A stretch of DNA of 64,000 nt, taken from the NCBI GenBank assembly GCA_003439945.1, contig QVRM01003985.1:366001-430000 (forward strand). Reading direction: 5' to 3'. The translations under genes and the position numbers were made by a program. Source of the DNA: Dermanyssus gallinae. Lineage: Eukaryota; Arthropoda; Arachnida; Mesostigmata; Dermanyssidae. This document shows, one piece after another, positions 35,098-47,171 of the stretch; within the stretch, counting starts at the first letter, position 1; each line of letters begins with the position of its first letter. The notes beneath the pieces are model-generated. The model ran no database searches. It saw only the letters and a list, made by a program, of their open reading frames with translations, and was not told the DNA's origin.

Positions 35098-36060
35098 CAT
35101 TATCTCTGTCATATCTCTCTATCGCGCGAGCTCTTTCTCTCTCTCTGTCTGTCTACTGCCACAGCCGTCGGCGCCGGCATCCCAACGTCGTCACCAGAGC
35201 CGAACAGGAAGCATCCCATGTATGACGCCACGTGGGCGTTACGCATTACCCGGGCGGGCGGACATACAGACAGACGGACGGACGGAGGGAAAGTTCGTTG
35301 ATGTGATTGTTACGAGGATCCTGTTTTGAACGTGGACACGACGCCTACGCGGCGAGATGGCAAAAGATTGATCCTCTGCGTGCTCGCCCGTACACTCACA
35401 CAGACACATAAATATATATATATATATATATATATCAAGTCGCGATGTTGTTGACGACCAAATGAACAAAACGTACGCCGAGTTTATCCTCGTTATATCT
35501 CTCGATCCACTCCACAGATCGATGCTTTGCGACAACGAAACACGTAAGCTAAAGGGTTCAAAAGTTCAAACGAAAAGGAAGAAAGAGAGAAAGAGGAGAG
35601 GGAGAGAGAGGAGTTGTATGTGAACGAAGAAAGGTTAGAGGAAGAACATTGAACAGGAAAGGGCTGTTTATATATGTATGTGTATGGCGGAGACTAAGAT
35701 GGTGGAAAAGAAAACCAGCTCAAAACACAAGACTTGCGCAGCACACCGCATACATCTGCTGTGCGTCTGCTGGGCAGGGCCGTCTTTGACAGGCCGCAAA
35801 GGTGCGGCGGATGCGGAATGTCCTCAAGCACGGCAGCTAGTTGAAATCGCAACCCAACGTCGAGGCACGGGTACGTTCCGTGCAGGCCTCGTACAATCGG
35901 AGGGGGGCGGGGGTTGTACCGTACTATCGGAAGGGGTTGCAGAGGCTGATCACAAGAGGGGGGGTGGTGGGGTGGTAGCTGCTGATCACACAGCTCTTCG
36001 TCGATCGCATTGCCGGCCGATAGGTTACTCGGCCAGCGTCGACCTCTTTCCGTAGCGGGT
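33480..36060. other. Stretch without a recognised gene
   Basis: GA-rich (33510-33560, 33990-34020) and CT-rich (35050-35150) simple sequence, an AT palindrome-like region at about 34405-34485, (TA)n near 35077 and 35411, and GC-richer unique sequence at 34740-35300 and 35760-36000. Many short frames, but none with a recognisable domain. Confidence 0.45.
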
Positions 36061-36398
36061 AACTCCATAGGACATGCCTATCTCTGATGCCGAGCTCAGC
36101 GGCCATGCTGCTTCCACATTTAGTAATTGGGGGATTTCACACTGGAAAAACACTCTGGATATCCCAACCTGTTCGACACTTGCTGGTGCCTTAAGGAAGA
36201 TATGCCGTCTCATGCCAGAAAAAAGCCACACCGAAAACCAAAGCAAAAAAGAGGAAACGAATCCAAGCCAAGAGCGCCCATAGTCAAGGCTATACTAAGC
36301 CGGTTCACTACGTAGTTGCCAGCCGATTCTCATCGAAGCCATATTTTGTATATGTGGTGTTTCATGCTTTCAGAGTTAAACGCTCTTACAGATATATA

Positions 36399-36437
<39 letters not shown>

Positions 36438-36637
36438 TTTTTTCTATGTGTGTTTACGCTATATCAAAGATAAACGCTTTACACCTGGTTGATATATTTG
36501 TATACGTCTATATATATACGCACATTTCCCATCCCAATACAAAAGTAGGTTACTTTAGGCGCACCTGAAGTATGCCAATGAGTAGAGGCCAACTCAAAGC
36601 ACAATATGTTGTTACGCACTTAAATGCCTACACGCAC

Positions 36638-36639
<2 letters not shown>

Positions 36640-36730
<91 letters not shown>
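36640..36730. repeat. (TA)n microsatellite
   Basis: About 90 bp of TA with one GCATA interruption near 36674. Confidence 0.97.
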
Positions 36731-36731
<1 letters not shown>

Positions 36732-37699
36732 GCATACCTAGCGTTCGAATGCGGATCCCTTCTGTTTGTTTCGATAACGTGTTTGCTGTCGCTAATGCTG
36801 CGGCTGCTGCTACTGTTCGATGCTACAATATGTAATAATGACTGCCGCTGTCGGTAATGTCTTCGTCCCCCTCTGCTAGACTCGTGTATGTCTGCTTATA
36901 TGTATCTGCATACGCACGTAAGAGCATACTCAATCTTCTCTGCCTGTCTGGCAAACCAAACAAAAAAAAACAAAAACATCGGTGACAGAGAGGAGGCCAT
37001 CCGCCGGGAGACCGCTGTTGCCGGTGGTGTTACCGGCTCTATCGTCGTTGCCGTTCTTGTAAAGCCTACAAATCGACAGCCGACCCATTTGCGCTACCTA
37101 CCTGCGAGCTATTTAATGGTGGCCCAACTCGTCACCTGCTGCAGCACATGCTGATTACAAAATCGGCATATATGCATTAGACACTTCTACTTTGCTTGCA
37201 TGTAGTAGCACCTGTAGCAGCCAACAAAACAAACACAAACAACAACTACAAGAGGAAGAACACAAAAAACACACTCTTTTTGTTGCTCGTTCGCAGAGTC
37301 GCCCAGCAAATTGACTAGGGTAAGTATATACGAATGCACGCATTCGTGCCTGCCCTGATTCAACGCTTAGAGCCGTATCGCCGCGTCGAACGAGAGAGCC
37401 GTCCCTCAACGAGGTCACTTTTCTTCTCCTTATCCTCCTCTGCACGTTCTCCTCCGTCACGCACTGGGCCCCCTTAAAGTCAGGCTCTCGCCGCTATTGG
37501 AGTCCGTAGTTGCCCCTTGGTTTCTCCACGTCTCTTGGCCAGCGACATTGAGGATTTCATATTCTGCTGATCTGAAGGTTGATGCAGATCAGAACCTTCG
37601 ATCTGAATCACCTAGCCGTCGTCGAAGCCATCATACCCAGCGCTACTCGAAAATTGGGCTCCTTGGCGGAAAAGTTTATGCGTACACGTCTTTGACCAC

Positions 37700-37700
<1 letters not shown>

Positions 37701-37755
<55 letters not shown>
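37701..37755. repeat. (TA)n microsatellite
   Basis: About 55 bp of TA. Confidence 0.97.
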
Positions 37756-37758
<3 letters not shown>

Positions 37759-38329
37759 CAGCAATGAAACCATGATAAGAAGGTACACAAACACCCTAAA
37801 CACATATAACATATAATATGCATGCACATATACAGGTCATACTCATATCGACGCGCACGCCCGACCCACGTACATATCTCGACTCATAAGTACTCAGCCC
37901 ACCTGCGTATGGTCGCTTGGTGCCCTACTGACAGACACACACTATCGCGGCAATAACATTGTGGCTGCGGTGACTCAACGGTTAGGCGCATGCGTTTGTG
38001 CACAACAATTCCCTCTTCTTCAGCTAACAGCGGCCTAGAGAACAACCTCAGCAAGAAAGGTATCAATTGCCCAAACAATCTCAGAACAGAGGATGAGGGG
38101 GGAGGGGAGGGCGGGGCAAGATGCTAATTATATTGCAGTTTTTGTGCTATTATTGCTGCTGCTGCTGCTGCTGTGACTCTGCGTGTCTTTCTACGAGGTG
38201 TTTGTGTTTGTGTGAACGTCGTCCTCGGTTGTCAGCAGTGTGTGCATTCAGACGCTGCTACAGTAACAAATGGTCGAATACCTACCTACCTGCCAAATGG
38301 TAATGCTGGCGGGGTTATGCGCTTTCACT

Positions 38330-40112
38330 TTAGCTCTTGTTGTTTCTGGCTCTGACACTGCCGCGGCCGCCGCCGCCCCCTGTAGCTAATGTTTGGTATT
38401 CGGCCACGTGGACTACATCATCAGGACCTCGAGCGCCACTACAATTAATAACAACGTAGTCGTTGTTGCTCTCAGGTGTCGTTGTTGCTCTCAGCTGTTG
38501 TTGTCGCGTTGTTGTTGTTGTTGTCTTTGTTGTTGTTGTTAGTGGTATCTGTGTTGTTGTTGTTGCCGGCGCTTTTGCCTTCATCGTTGTAGGCGCGCCT
38601 GCTTCGACTTGGCGAGCATTTTGCCTACTTCCCTTTGCGAAGAGAGCCGGCGTCGTTGTGGTCAGAGCTTCGAACGCACAAACGCAAACCGACCGCGACG
38701 TAGCAAGCGGCAGCTATGGCAATAACAGCGGGAGCAGCAGCAACAACAGTAGGAAAAATATTTGCATTCGTCTAACCGCGCTCTCTCGTTCTCTCGCCGC
38801 CATTGCCACCGTCTGTGTGATTTGTTCGTTGCCCCGCTCTATTTAGTTGTTCAGCTGCTTGTTGGTTCGCTCGCTGGCTGACTAGGATGGCTAAAAGGAC
38901 GCCCTATCGGGCCGGTCCGGGTCCTCGTCGGCTACCAACGACCGCCGCCACCACCACCACCCTCGGCCTCGGGGCCCAGCAAAAAGGGCAAAGTTGCCTC
39001 TCTTCTCTCTGGCCTCTACCTGCTCTCTGGCCTTTACCTACTACGTACGTATCCGCCTATCATCTGCTGTCTGCTTTCACAGCCCTGCCTGTCTAAGTGA
39101 TAGTGGTGGTAGTAGTAGTAGTAGTAATAGTGATCTTGATCATGATAATGACGACGATGATGATGGTTGTGGTGGTTGTTGTGGTGATGATGGTGGTGGT
39201 AATCATGATGCCGCCGCCGCCGCTGCTGCTGATGGTGCCCATACGACCTGGCCTGGCAAAGGCCGGCAGCTGGGCATCTTGCCGGGAGGACAGGCAAGCT
39301 GACAGGCAGGCCACCCTACGAGAAAGCCAAACCGCATACACGAGCATATACATAAGGCAAGACAACGGTCACACAAGCCCCTCTTCTCATCCACAGCCAC
39401 AGCCCTTTAGCTGCAGCAGCAACAACAGCAACAACAACAGCAGCAGCAACAGCAACAGCAGCAGCAGCAAAAACAACAACGACAACAACAGCAGCATCTG
39501 CAGCATCCGCCTGCACGTCTGGCGAGCACTTGCTGATCTGCTCTATGACGCTACCGTTTTTTACTACCGCTGTGCCAGTCTCGCCAACTACTTACTGCAC
39601 CCCTCTCCGCCCCATCTCACTCTCAGTACTCGCGCTTTCAGTGCATAGCGCCTCACTACTACCAGTGAGGTTAGCTTCACTCTACTACTACTACTACTAC
39701 TACTTCTATTACGGTCACAGTCGCTGTTGTTGTTGTTGCTGTTGCTGCTGCTGATGTTGTAATCATGCATTCCGCTAATACCACCCACCACGCATGCCGG
39801 TCGCCCCCCGCAGGCCGGTCGGGCACCACCATCCAGCCCTGCCGAGAACCGATAATCGAAGCGTTCTCGTTCCGTTTTGTTTTCCGCGTTCCATTCCTCT
39901 GTTTATTGCGCGAGGCGGCGAGAGATCGTTACTCGTTGACTATTGACCATCCCTGACTGGTGTGCTGTGCCGCTGTGTCCTATAGCGATGATCACGAGCG
40001 CGTTTGATTGCCTGTTCTGTCCCTCACACCACCAGCATTTAACAACAACAACGCCATGCTACTGGTCGTGGGCTGGCGCTTTCTCGTTCTATATATACGT
40101 GTGCCCACATAC

Positions 40113-40145
<33 letters not shown>

Positions 40146-42000
40146 GATATTCTGGTGGTGCGACCGGTAAGCGACACGGCAGCGACCGAGAACATCGGAA
40201 TGATACCGGTCTTTTAGCGTGCGCGTTTCCGCAATATTTCAACGCATCACTCAGGCCAACAGCAAACTGTTGCAACGTAACCGATGACTATAACGATGAC
40301 GATGGTGGTGGCGGCGGCGGCGATGATGATGCTGCTGACGAATACTGATGAACCAAAACGCGACCAGCAAGACTTGCTACTGCAGCCAACCTAGGCCACC
40401 CACCCCCATCGAGGCGGAGGCAAATATGTAGATCTGGGTGACTGTCCGCCCGCCCGTGTCTGTTTGTTTTCGACAGCCGGTTGCCGGTTGACAACAGACG
40501 TGAGTTAATCAGTCACAGTCGTATTGTGCGAGATTTTGGAGATGACGCGCGGGAACAACGACAAAGACACTCAGACAGCTGATCATAGATATACAGCCAG
40601 GGATCCAGCAGGGAGGGGGCGCATATCGAGCGGGAGAGAGAAAGAGAGCTCAAGACGAGGAAGACAATACGATACATTCGAGAAAAATACGAACCGTAAG
40701 AGGAAGTGTCGAATGGACGAGAGGAAAAACGGGCTGACGCGCTCACGTAGCGAAAATGCCTGACAACGATGTCGAACCACGACAAAGCCGTCCGGGCGTG
40801 CTTTGTTGAGCAGAGGGCGGCGTTCTCAGCTAGGCTGCGAGCCGCAATGAAACAGCGTTGGTGGGCCCAGTCAATTAGTGAGGTCTAGTTGTCGTACTAA
40901 GATGCAGTATTAGTAGTAGTAGTAGTAGTAGTAGTAAAAGTCGCTCTTCCTAATTAGAGCAGTGGTCGCGTCAAATCGCCGCAACTCTAGACGCATGCGA
41001 AAATCCTTCTCTTGCTTGACGGTCACTGCTGGTCACACATTGGAACGAAGCATCTTCTCGTCGAGAGTAACAGCAACAATAACAACAACAACGACAACAA
41101 AGATCAAACCAACCACATGAAAGATATGAACCCATGTTGCGTCATGAGACAGCTCGTGCAACAACCGTTACAACGGCGCCGACGACGACAACAACAGCAG
41201 CAATAATGAATACAATTCCAGCCACTAAGGCACAACGATCTTAAGCTCGTTGCACACCTCGTTCTTTAGCCTCAGACATGTGCACCTTACGCCAATCGCA
41301 ATGCAGGACACGCCGTAATGTGACTCACTCCGCGAGCCGCACTGAGTTAGTTAGGTCGGTACTCTAGCCAGTGGGTCTGATTGACTAACAATAAACGGTG
41401 AAGACGCTATCACGTTGATAACGATGCTTATGATGATGATAATGATGATGATGATGATGAGGAGGCTTGTAACATAAAATGCCGTCACCACCGCGTGTGC
41501 AAATACAGCAGCCGTTTCAAATCGTTTGGCGGTCCCCCCTTCCAGGTTAACGATTCAACGGTTCTATGCGACGACACTGTCGATCGTTTGAGTCGCATTC
41601 GCGGGAGAACGACGACACCGACCGGTGACAACGAGAACAAGATCAATAACAACAACATGGTGAGTACGCGATGACCACCGATACAGCAGTCGGTGGTCAC
41701 TTCCATATCAGATTTTGACAACACAAACGAACCGTTGGGCAGGAAGAGGAGGAGCTGCTCGCCTCGAAAATAGCGCCTAACGTCCGCATGAATCGGAAGA
41801 ACTGAAATAGGTTTGGGGCCATAAACATACTTACATACATATATACATACAGAGATACGTACGTGCTACAAACACGAGACGCGGTTGCCATCGTATTTGC
41901 GGTAGGTATTATCGGCAGGCCAAGTGGAAGTAAAGTAGCGCTTACACAAACGCCGAGGCGGCTAGAATAAGAAAAAGCACAGGGCTCTAAACCCAACAGT
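38330..42000. other. GC-richer stretch with many trinucleotide repeats, no recognised gene
   Basis: It holds TTG/GTT repeats (38460-38570), TAG/ATG/GGT repeats (39100-39215), CAG/CAA (39410-39500), CTA/TTG (39685-39760), GGCGGC (40300-40325), TAG (40908-40936) and ATG (41430-41460). Homopolymeric open frames follow from these. GC content and CpGs are higher than around the ZYG11 introns, which could mark an unrecognised 5' region of a gene, but no splice-linked coding block was found. Confidence 0.4.
39405..39500. repeat. CAG/CAA trinucleotide tract
   Basis: About 95 bp of CAGCAGCAACAACAG-type units. Confidence 0.93.
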
Positions 42001-42029
42001 TTTGCACCCAGCAAGCAGTGTGCAGTAAT

Positions 42030-42075
42030 AGTAACAAGGGCAACAATAACAACAACAAAAACACAACAACAACGA

Positions 42076-42118
<43 letters not shown>

Positions 42119-42127
42119 AACAACGCA
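42030..42127. repeat. (CAA)n tract
   Basis: About 98 bp of CAA with ACG and ATC interruptions. Confidence 0.95.
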
Positions 42128-42200
42128 AGAGCAACAGGCGCCAGCTGCCAATTCAAGGGTTGAGTGATCACAAACGGCAAGGCGGGGCCCAACCGTTCTG

Positions 42201-42232
42201 CGCGGTGTAGAACGCGGTGTAGAACGCGGTGT
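42201..42232. repeat. 12-bp minisatellite
   Basis: cgcggtgtagaa repeated twice exactly and then a partial cgcggtgt (2.7 copies). Confidence 0.9.
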
Positions 42233-42499
42233 CTGCATGAACACGAATGTGTGCGTGTTCGTGTGTTTGTCTGTCTGTTTGTGTCTGTGCGTCTGTGATC
42301 ATTTACCCGTATCTTTATGGACGTATGTTTGAGTAAGTATGTAATGTATGTGTGCGTACAGGGTGTCTGTCTAGCAGCTATGTTAGTGGCACCGTGCTCG
42401 GTTCGGTGGCCGATGGCGGTGACGTCAGCCCGCTTCCGTCTCAATCTTTGTGCATCGTTTCGTATAACCGCTGGTATGTGACTGCTGCTGCGACCGCGA

Positions 42500-42812
42500 T
42501 AACAACAACGAGGACGACGATAACAACGACAACGACAACAACAACAGCAACACCAACAACTGCAACAACAACAACAACTGCAGCAACAACAACAACAGCT
42601 GCAACAACAACAGCAACAACAACAACAACAGCAACGACAACTGCAACAACAACAACTGCAACAACAACAACAACTGCAGCAACAACAACAACAACAACCG
42701 CAACAACAACAACAGCAACAACAGCAACGACAACGACAACAACAACAACAACTGCAACAACAACTGCAACAGCAACGACAACAACAACGACGACGACACC
42801 CGCAACAACTTA
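42500..42812. repeat. (CAA)n/(CAG)n long imperfect tract
   Basis: About 310 bp of CAA with periodic GCA and TGC substitutions (aactgcaacaacaacaact-type higher-order units). It is the longest trinucleotide block here. The poly-Thr and poly-Leu open frames over it are artefacts. Confidence 0.96.
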
Positions 42813-42829
42813 AAGGTAAAAGACTACAA

Positions 42830-44030
42830 TCTCATGCGAGTCACGTTATGTCCTTCCACGTATAAGAGACGACGCAATTAGGAGAACGAACCGGCAGCCC
42901 ACTCAGATCAAGCCGATGGAGCACTCACAACTTTTGAGCCTCTTAACCGAGGATTGCTGAAGCTTCAGACACGAAGTGTTATTAAAAGTGTTATTTTCCT
43001 TGTTCACTGCTAGCTAGAACACTCGAATGTTTACTAGCCTTTGTTATCATTTTTCCTCATTCTTGACTAACTACCATGAGTGTCTGCCGATATTTGTATT
43101 ACGTTCGACTAATTTATCTTTGTGGTGAATGGAAAATAACAGTGAACGGAACATTCCGTAACACAGTCTATCTCTCTACTTGTTTTGCTGCGTCTGCCGA
43201 TTGTCGTTGAGAGACCACATTGTTTGCTCTCTGATTATTGTCCTAGCGTCTCATGCATTAACAGATAATGAAGGTAGGTATCTTAAATGCTTGCATTTTC
43301 CAGCTATGCACTAAGCGGTGCCAATAATCGACTGCCACCATTTACTAAATATTGGAATAATCCGCGTGTATTTCGTTATGGGTAAAATTAATATTATGGT
43401 GACCTAATTTAGCGTACAATTTTTTTGTCGCTGTCTAGATTTACGTTGCTTTTTTAAGCAGCAGCGTTTACGACTTCGATTGTACCTGCCAGATAGGCAC
43501 TAGATTAACTTCCAGAATTAAAAAGAAGGGTCGCCGATTTGACTGATTTGTTAAGAGACTGTTTTTTTAACACTCTTCTGCTTCTCGTGATCGTTATAAA
43601 CACCTTTCGCTAAGCGCACATCCTATTGCTGACCAAACTTCCGAAGAGAAACTCAACGTAATATTTTGATTGCCGGTGAGCCCCAACGTGTAATTAGTCA
43701 TTGGAAAAAGTTATAACTGAATACGCTTTGGCCCAGAAGACAGACAATAAAAACACATCGGGCTTCTAAATAACTAGGACGATTCAAGCGCTACAAATCG
43801 GTACTGAGTAGAATTAAGAAACAGTTGGCTGATACGAACAATCTGCCGATAGTATCTACGGGCGCACAATTTACATTTGTAAAACCTTATTTATTTTATT
43901 TCATTGTACTCCATAGGTATGAAATTGAAGAGGTTGAACTGAAGCCTAATTTTTGTATCATCGTGATAGCGAAATGCTAGGCACAATACTAACAAACAGC
44001 GGAATCACATTCTGATTACCAGATAAATGA
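42830..44030. other. Repeat-free AT-rich stretch, nothing recognised
   Basis: 1.2 kb without microsatellites, long open frames or visible inverted repeats. This is unusual for this window. It could be unique intergenic or intron sequence. Confidence 0.5.
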
Positions 44031-44035
44031 GATAA

Positions 44036-44099
<64 letters not shown>
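44036..44099. repeat. (TA)n microsatellite
   Basis: 64 bp of pure TA, just upstream of the LINE relic. Confidence 0.98.
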
Positions 44100-44102
<3 letters not shown>

Positions 44103-44229
44103 GATCCAAGGTAGTCGTCGCCCCCTTTCTATAAATCCCGTGCCTCGTACAAAGCTAATGTTCTCCATACAACGTACTCAACATAGGTCTACGTTCAAGG
44201 GAAGGAAAAACTATGATAGCCCTCGGGGG

Positions 44230-45400
44230 AAGGGATGAGCGACGGTATGTCAGCGGCAAAGAACGACATACATCAATACATTTGCCTGCGAGAAAAGCCC
44301 AACCTTTACGAAATCATAGCAAATCCGCTGAAATTAGTCGAACACCAAAGGAGAAACTGAGAATAGCTCAGTGGAATTTTAAGGGACCTGGAAAATCGCT
44401 AAGACTTCTGCCCACGTCAGCGCTGAATGGGATGGACAATCTAGTGCTCACGCAGACATGATCCTTGACACTCTCTACGCTCCAAGAAGACTGCGTTGCA
44501 CAGCCTTGCTACTCGATCGAACAACGCAGCCGCCGTAGTTAAGGCGTGTCAGTACTCTACAACAGTTAACTAGGTGACATGAAGCATATCCTGGTAGAAG
44601 ACATGATGTGCTTATAGGGCGATATATTTGATTGCCATAAACGTAAAGTGCTGTATTAACGTCCCACGATAATAGCAGGAGACATGAACGAGAGACTTGA
44701 CCTGCTCACGGATACGAGGACGGAGGCCGTCTGCGAGACAATATAGAACATGTACGTCTGGGCAGTTCATGACCCGAACTCGTCAACAGCCAGAGGTGCA
44801 ACGGAAAGTTCGACTATTAATGTATTCACAGCCAACACACCGGAGAAGTACGTGCAATTCTGGGAGAGGATCACCACATGAAGGAGATAGCTGATTTAAC
44901 AGCCCGTTGGCTTGCTCACTTGTCAAGTACAAAAACAACGACATGTACAGTTCACCTCTCAGACAATGAACGGACATTGGCGCGTTTTCTGAAGTCATGA
45001 GGAACACATTGCAAGCCAAGCAAATCATTTTACATGACAGGTTAGGACGGAACGCATTCATGTATAGAACAGGCAATCGGCTTCGCGCAGGACGACTACC
45101 TCAGCCATCTGTTGTTTGCGCTGCCTATTGCTGACCTACCGAGCCGACATCTAGCCGTAAAGATCATCATGTACGCGGACGATCCAGTACTCTACGGCGG
45201 CAGCAGGTTCCATCTTCAGCCACATTAGCAACTCTGAGGAAAGTCGGCCTCGGGATCAATACGGGAAGGACGGAAGCCTAAAAAATGCAGACACGGAGGC
45301 CGGCTAGGATAGAACGATTTCCATACATTCTGTTCGAATAAGGGCCCCATGAGCCAAGTGACACATGTGTTTGTACCTACTGTAACGGGTCGTGTGTATG
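44230..45400 (+). pseudogene. LINE relic: AP-type endonuclease and reverse-transcriptase palm
   Basis: Plus-strand frames with many stops show LRIAQWNFKGPGKSLRLLP (about 44357-44413), which resembles the start of an endonuclease/exonuclease/phosphatase domain. Next come IIAGDMNERL (about 44669-44698), its Asp-Asn catalytic motif, and ARGATESSTINVFTAN. After a gap come LLFALPIADLP and VKIIMYADDPVLYGG (about 45158-45200), the reverse-transcriptase active-site block with its two Asp. Only about 250 codons separate the GDMN motif and the YADD motif, so a large part of the domain linker and fingers has been lost. The order endonuclease then reverse transcriptase is that of R1/Jockey/CR1-type LINEs. 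Confidence 0.72.
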
Positions 45401-46392
45401 ATATTATAATGGTGAGTGCCACGCAGCGTGTATATTGTACTGTATTCTTGCACTTACCCCAAGTGGAGTAAAATATAAAAAAGTTATATATATATATATA
45501 TATATGTATATACGTAGACGACACCCCCATCGAACGCAAATAACGTCGTCGGTTCACATCACGGCGGTACGTTGGGCGTGCGGGGCCAATGACCCACGCT
45601 TACCGCGTGGGGGCCAGCCCTGCTTGTTCTCGGACACTAGAAGACAATTTAGCGGCAAGTGTGTACGACAAGAAATTAAACCCTTCACCATCAATAGTAA
45701 AAACATACGCTCGGGTATAAAAAAAAATCCTGTAATGACAAGCTGTCGTCTGTCGTCGTGGGTCTCACATTTGTCCCACGTCCGCCGCCGGCCTCACTGT
45801 TTGTATCTGTGTTCCTGGCGGTGGCCTGTGGCGGGATCCGGTTAAACGGCTCCATTAAGCGACCGCTAAATTGCCCCCTAGTTTTACTGCTTCATAGAGC
45901 GTTCGAAGATTGGTTTACAACCTGTTTGTCATTCACCACCCCCGCTAGCCCCTCAATAACGCCAGTGCCAAACCGGCTCACGCCGCCACCCTAGACACCG
46001 ACAAGAAAGAGGTGACCGAAATAACGGATCTACCTCTTTACGCACTCTTTGGAAAAATATCTACTGTTGATCATATGTTCTCCCAGTGTACGGATCAGCA
46101 TATTCGGCATGTTACATACAGAGTCTTCTAGAATTTGTCCAGCAAATATTGGGATCTAGTACAACTCGTCGAAAAAAGCATTTTTTCGAATGAAACAAGA
46201 GGGCAAAAATGTCTTCTGAAAAATTGGTTATTAAGCGTGAAAGCTAAAATATAGGAATTGTAAAGAATTTCATTTCTCGGGAATCATTTTCAATACAACA
46301 TTTGTCCTGCTTTGAGCTAACGCAGAATGCAATTCAACAGATGCAAACATTTCCTCCAAACGTGCAGGTATGTATGTATGTATGTATATATA

Positions 46393-46428
<36 letters not shown>

Positions 46429-46750
46429 TATATATATATATATAGCAAAAGAGAGAAATACTTACACTCCCGCCGCACGCGATTTAATACGCGCGAGCCT
46501 ATGACGGGAGTGCCCGCCAGCCCGAATAGACAGGCCAGCAGCTCCCCCACCCTCCCCCCTATCGAGGTTCGGAATGGGGGTACCACACTACTCCACCGTA
46601 CCGATTAGACGCGTTCACCTCGCGATTCCGCGTTACACACCAGAATATACATTCCTCCCGAAGGACGTCTGACCACTCCAGCGCAGGGGTTCCCCGTAAA
46701 ATACGGGGCCAGAAGGTCCTCTCGACCGGTGGTCTGCTTTCATGTGGCCA
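45400..46750. other. Stretch without a recognised gene
   Basis: (TA)n at about 45484-45506, a GTAT/TA compound repeat at 46369-46443, a hairpin cccacgcttaccgcgtggg near 45590-45610, and otherwise unique sequence. GC content rises after 46450. Confidence 0.45.
46369..46443. repeat. (GTAT)n/(TA)n compound repeat
   Basis: GTAT units, TA units, GTAT units and TA units in turn over about 75 bp. Confidence 0.95.
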
Positions 46751-46754
46751 CTTC

Positions 46755-47171
46755 TCACTCGTTTTGCCTATTAAGCCAAGGCAGCAGGCGTCCCGGACGG
46801 TACCACCGGGTGTCACCCGGGGCATTAACCGTCCAGCCCGGGGGTCCTCGTGCAGAACGGTCCCCCCGTATTGGCAGTAGCCTTAACAGCCCTCGAATGG
46901 GCCACCCAATTCGCGGAAGAGTCCCAATTCGCGGGCAGGGTAGGGCCTGTAACCAAGCCCCAGCCCCTTGACTACTAACAGCTCGTAGCCTGGGTCTATC
47001 AGCAACAGAAGGTGCTCTATTAATCAGGCCTGCTAGTCGCTTTTCATGTAAGGGGGCTGTCCAACTACCCTGGTTAGCCCTATCCTCCGGAGGAGAATCA
47101 AATAGCAGCGACAATTCTTCGGTCAGCTTTTTAAGTTCAACGTTATAGGCATCCCACCCGTCACAATCCAA
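46755..47171 (-). pseudogene. Retroelement ORF fragment (GAWL-motif region)
   Basis: A minus-strand frame of about 138 codons contains RLRAVSSQGAGAWLQALPCP and RIGTL. The pattern 'AGAWLxALPSPxxGT' is, as I recall it, common in the C-terminal region of reverse-transcriptase-bearing elements in many invertebrates. After GTL the frame loses resemblance and becomes Arg/Pro-rich. The frame is open, but its start codon is TTG or GTG, no other domain is present and no splice partner is seen. A truncated mobile-element copy is the best explanation. Confidence 0.5.

Noticed and set aside
37960..38030. A-box-like sequence gactcaacggttaggcg as a possible tRNA gene
   Set aside because: No B box at the correct distance and no acceptor-stem pairing.
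39100..39220. Possible CRISPR-like regular repeats (TAG, GGT and ATG triplets)
   Set aside because: Simple trinucleotide sequence without unique spacers, and the genome is eukaryotic.
42352..42813. 153-codon Thr-rich frame and the opposite Leu-rich frame
   Set aside because: They are produced wholly by the (CAA)n block. No start context, splice sites or other domain.
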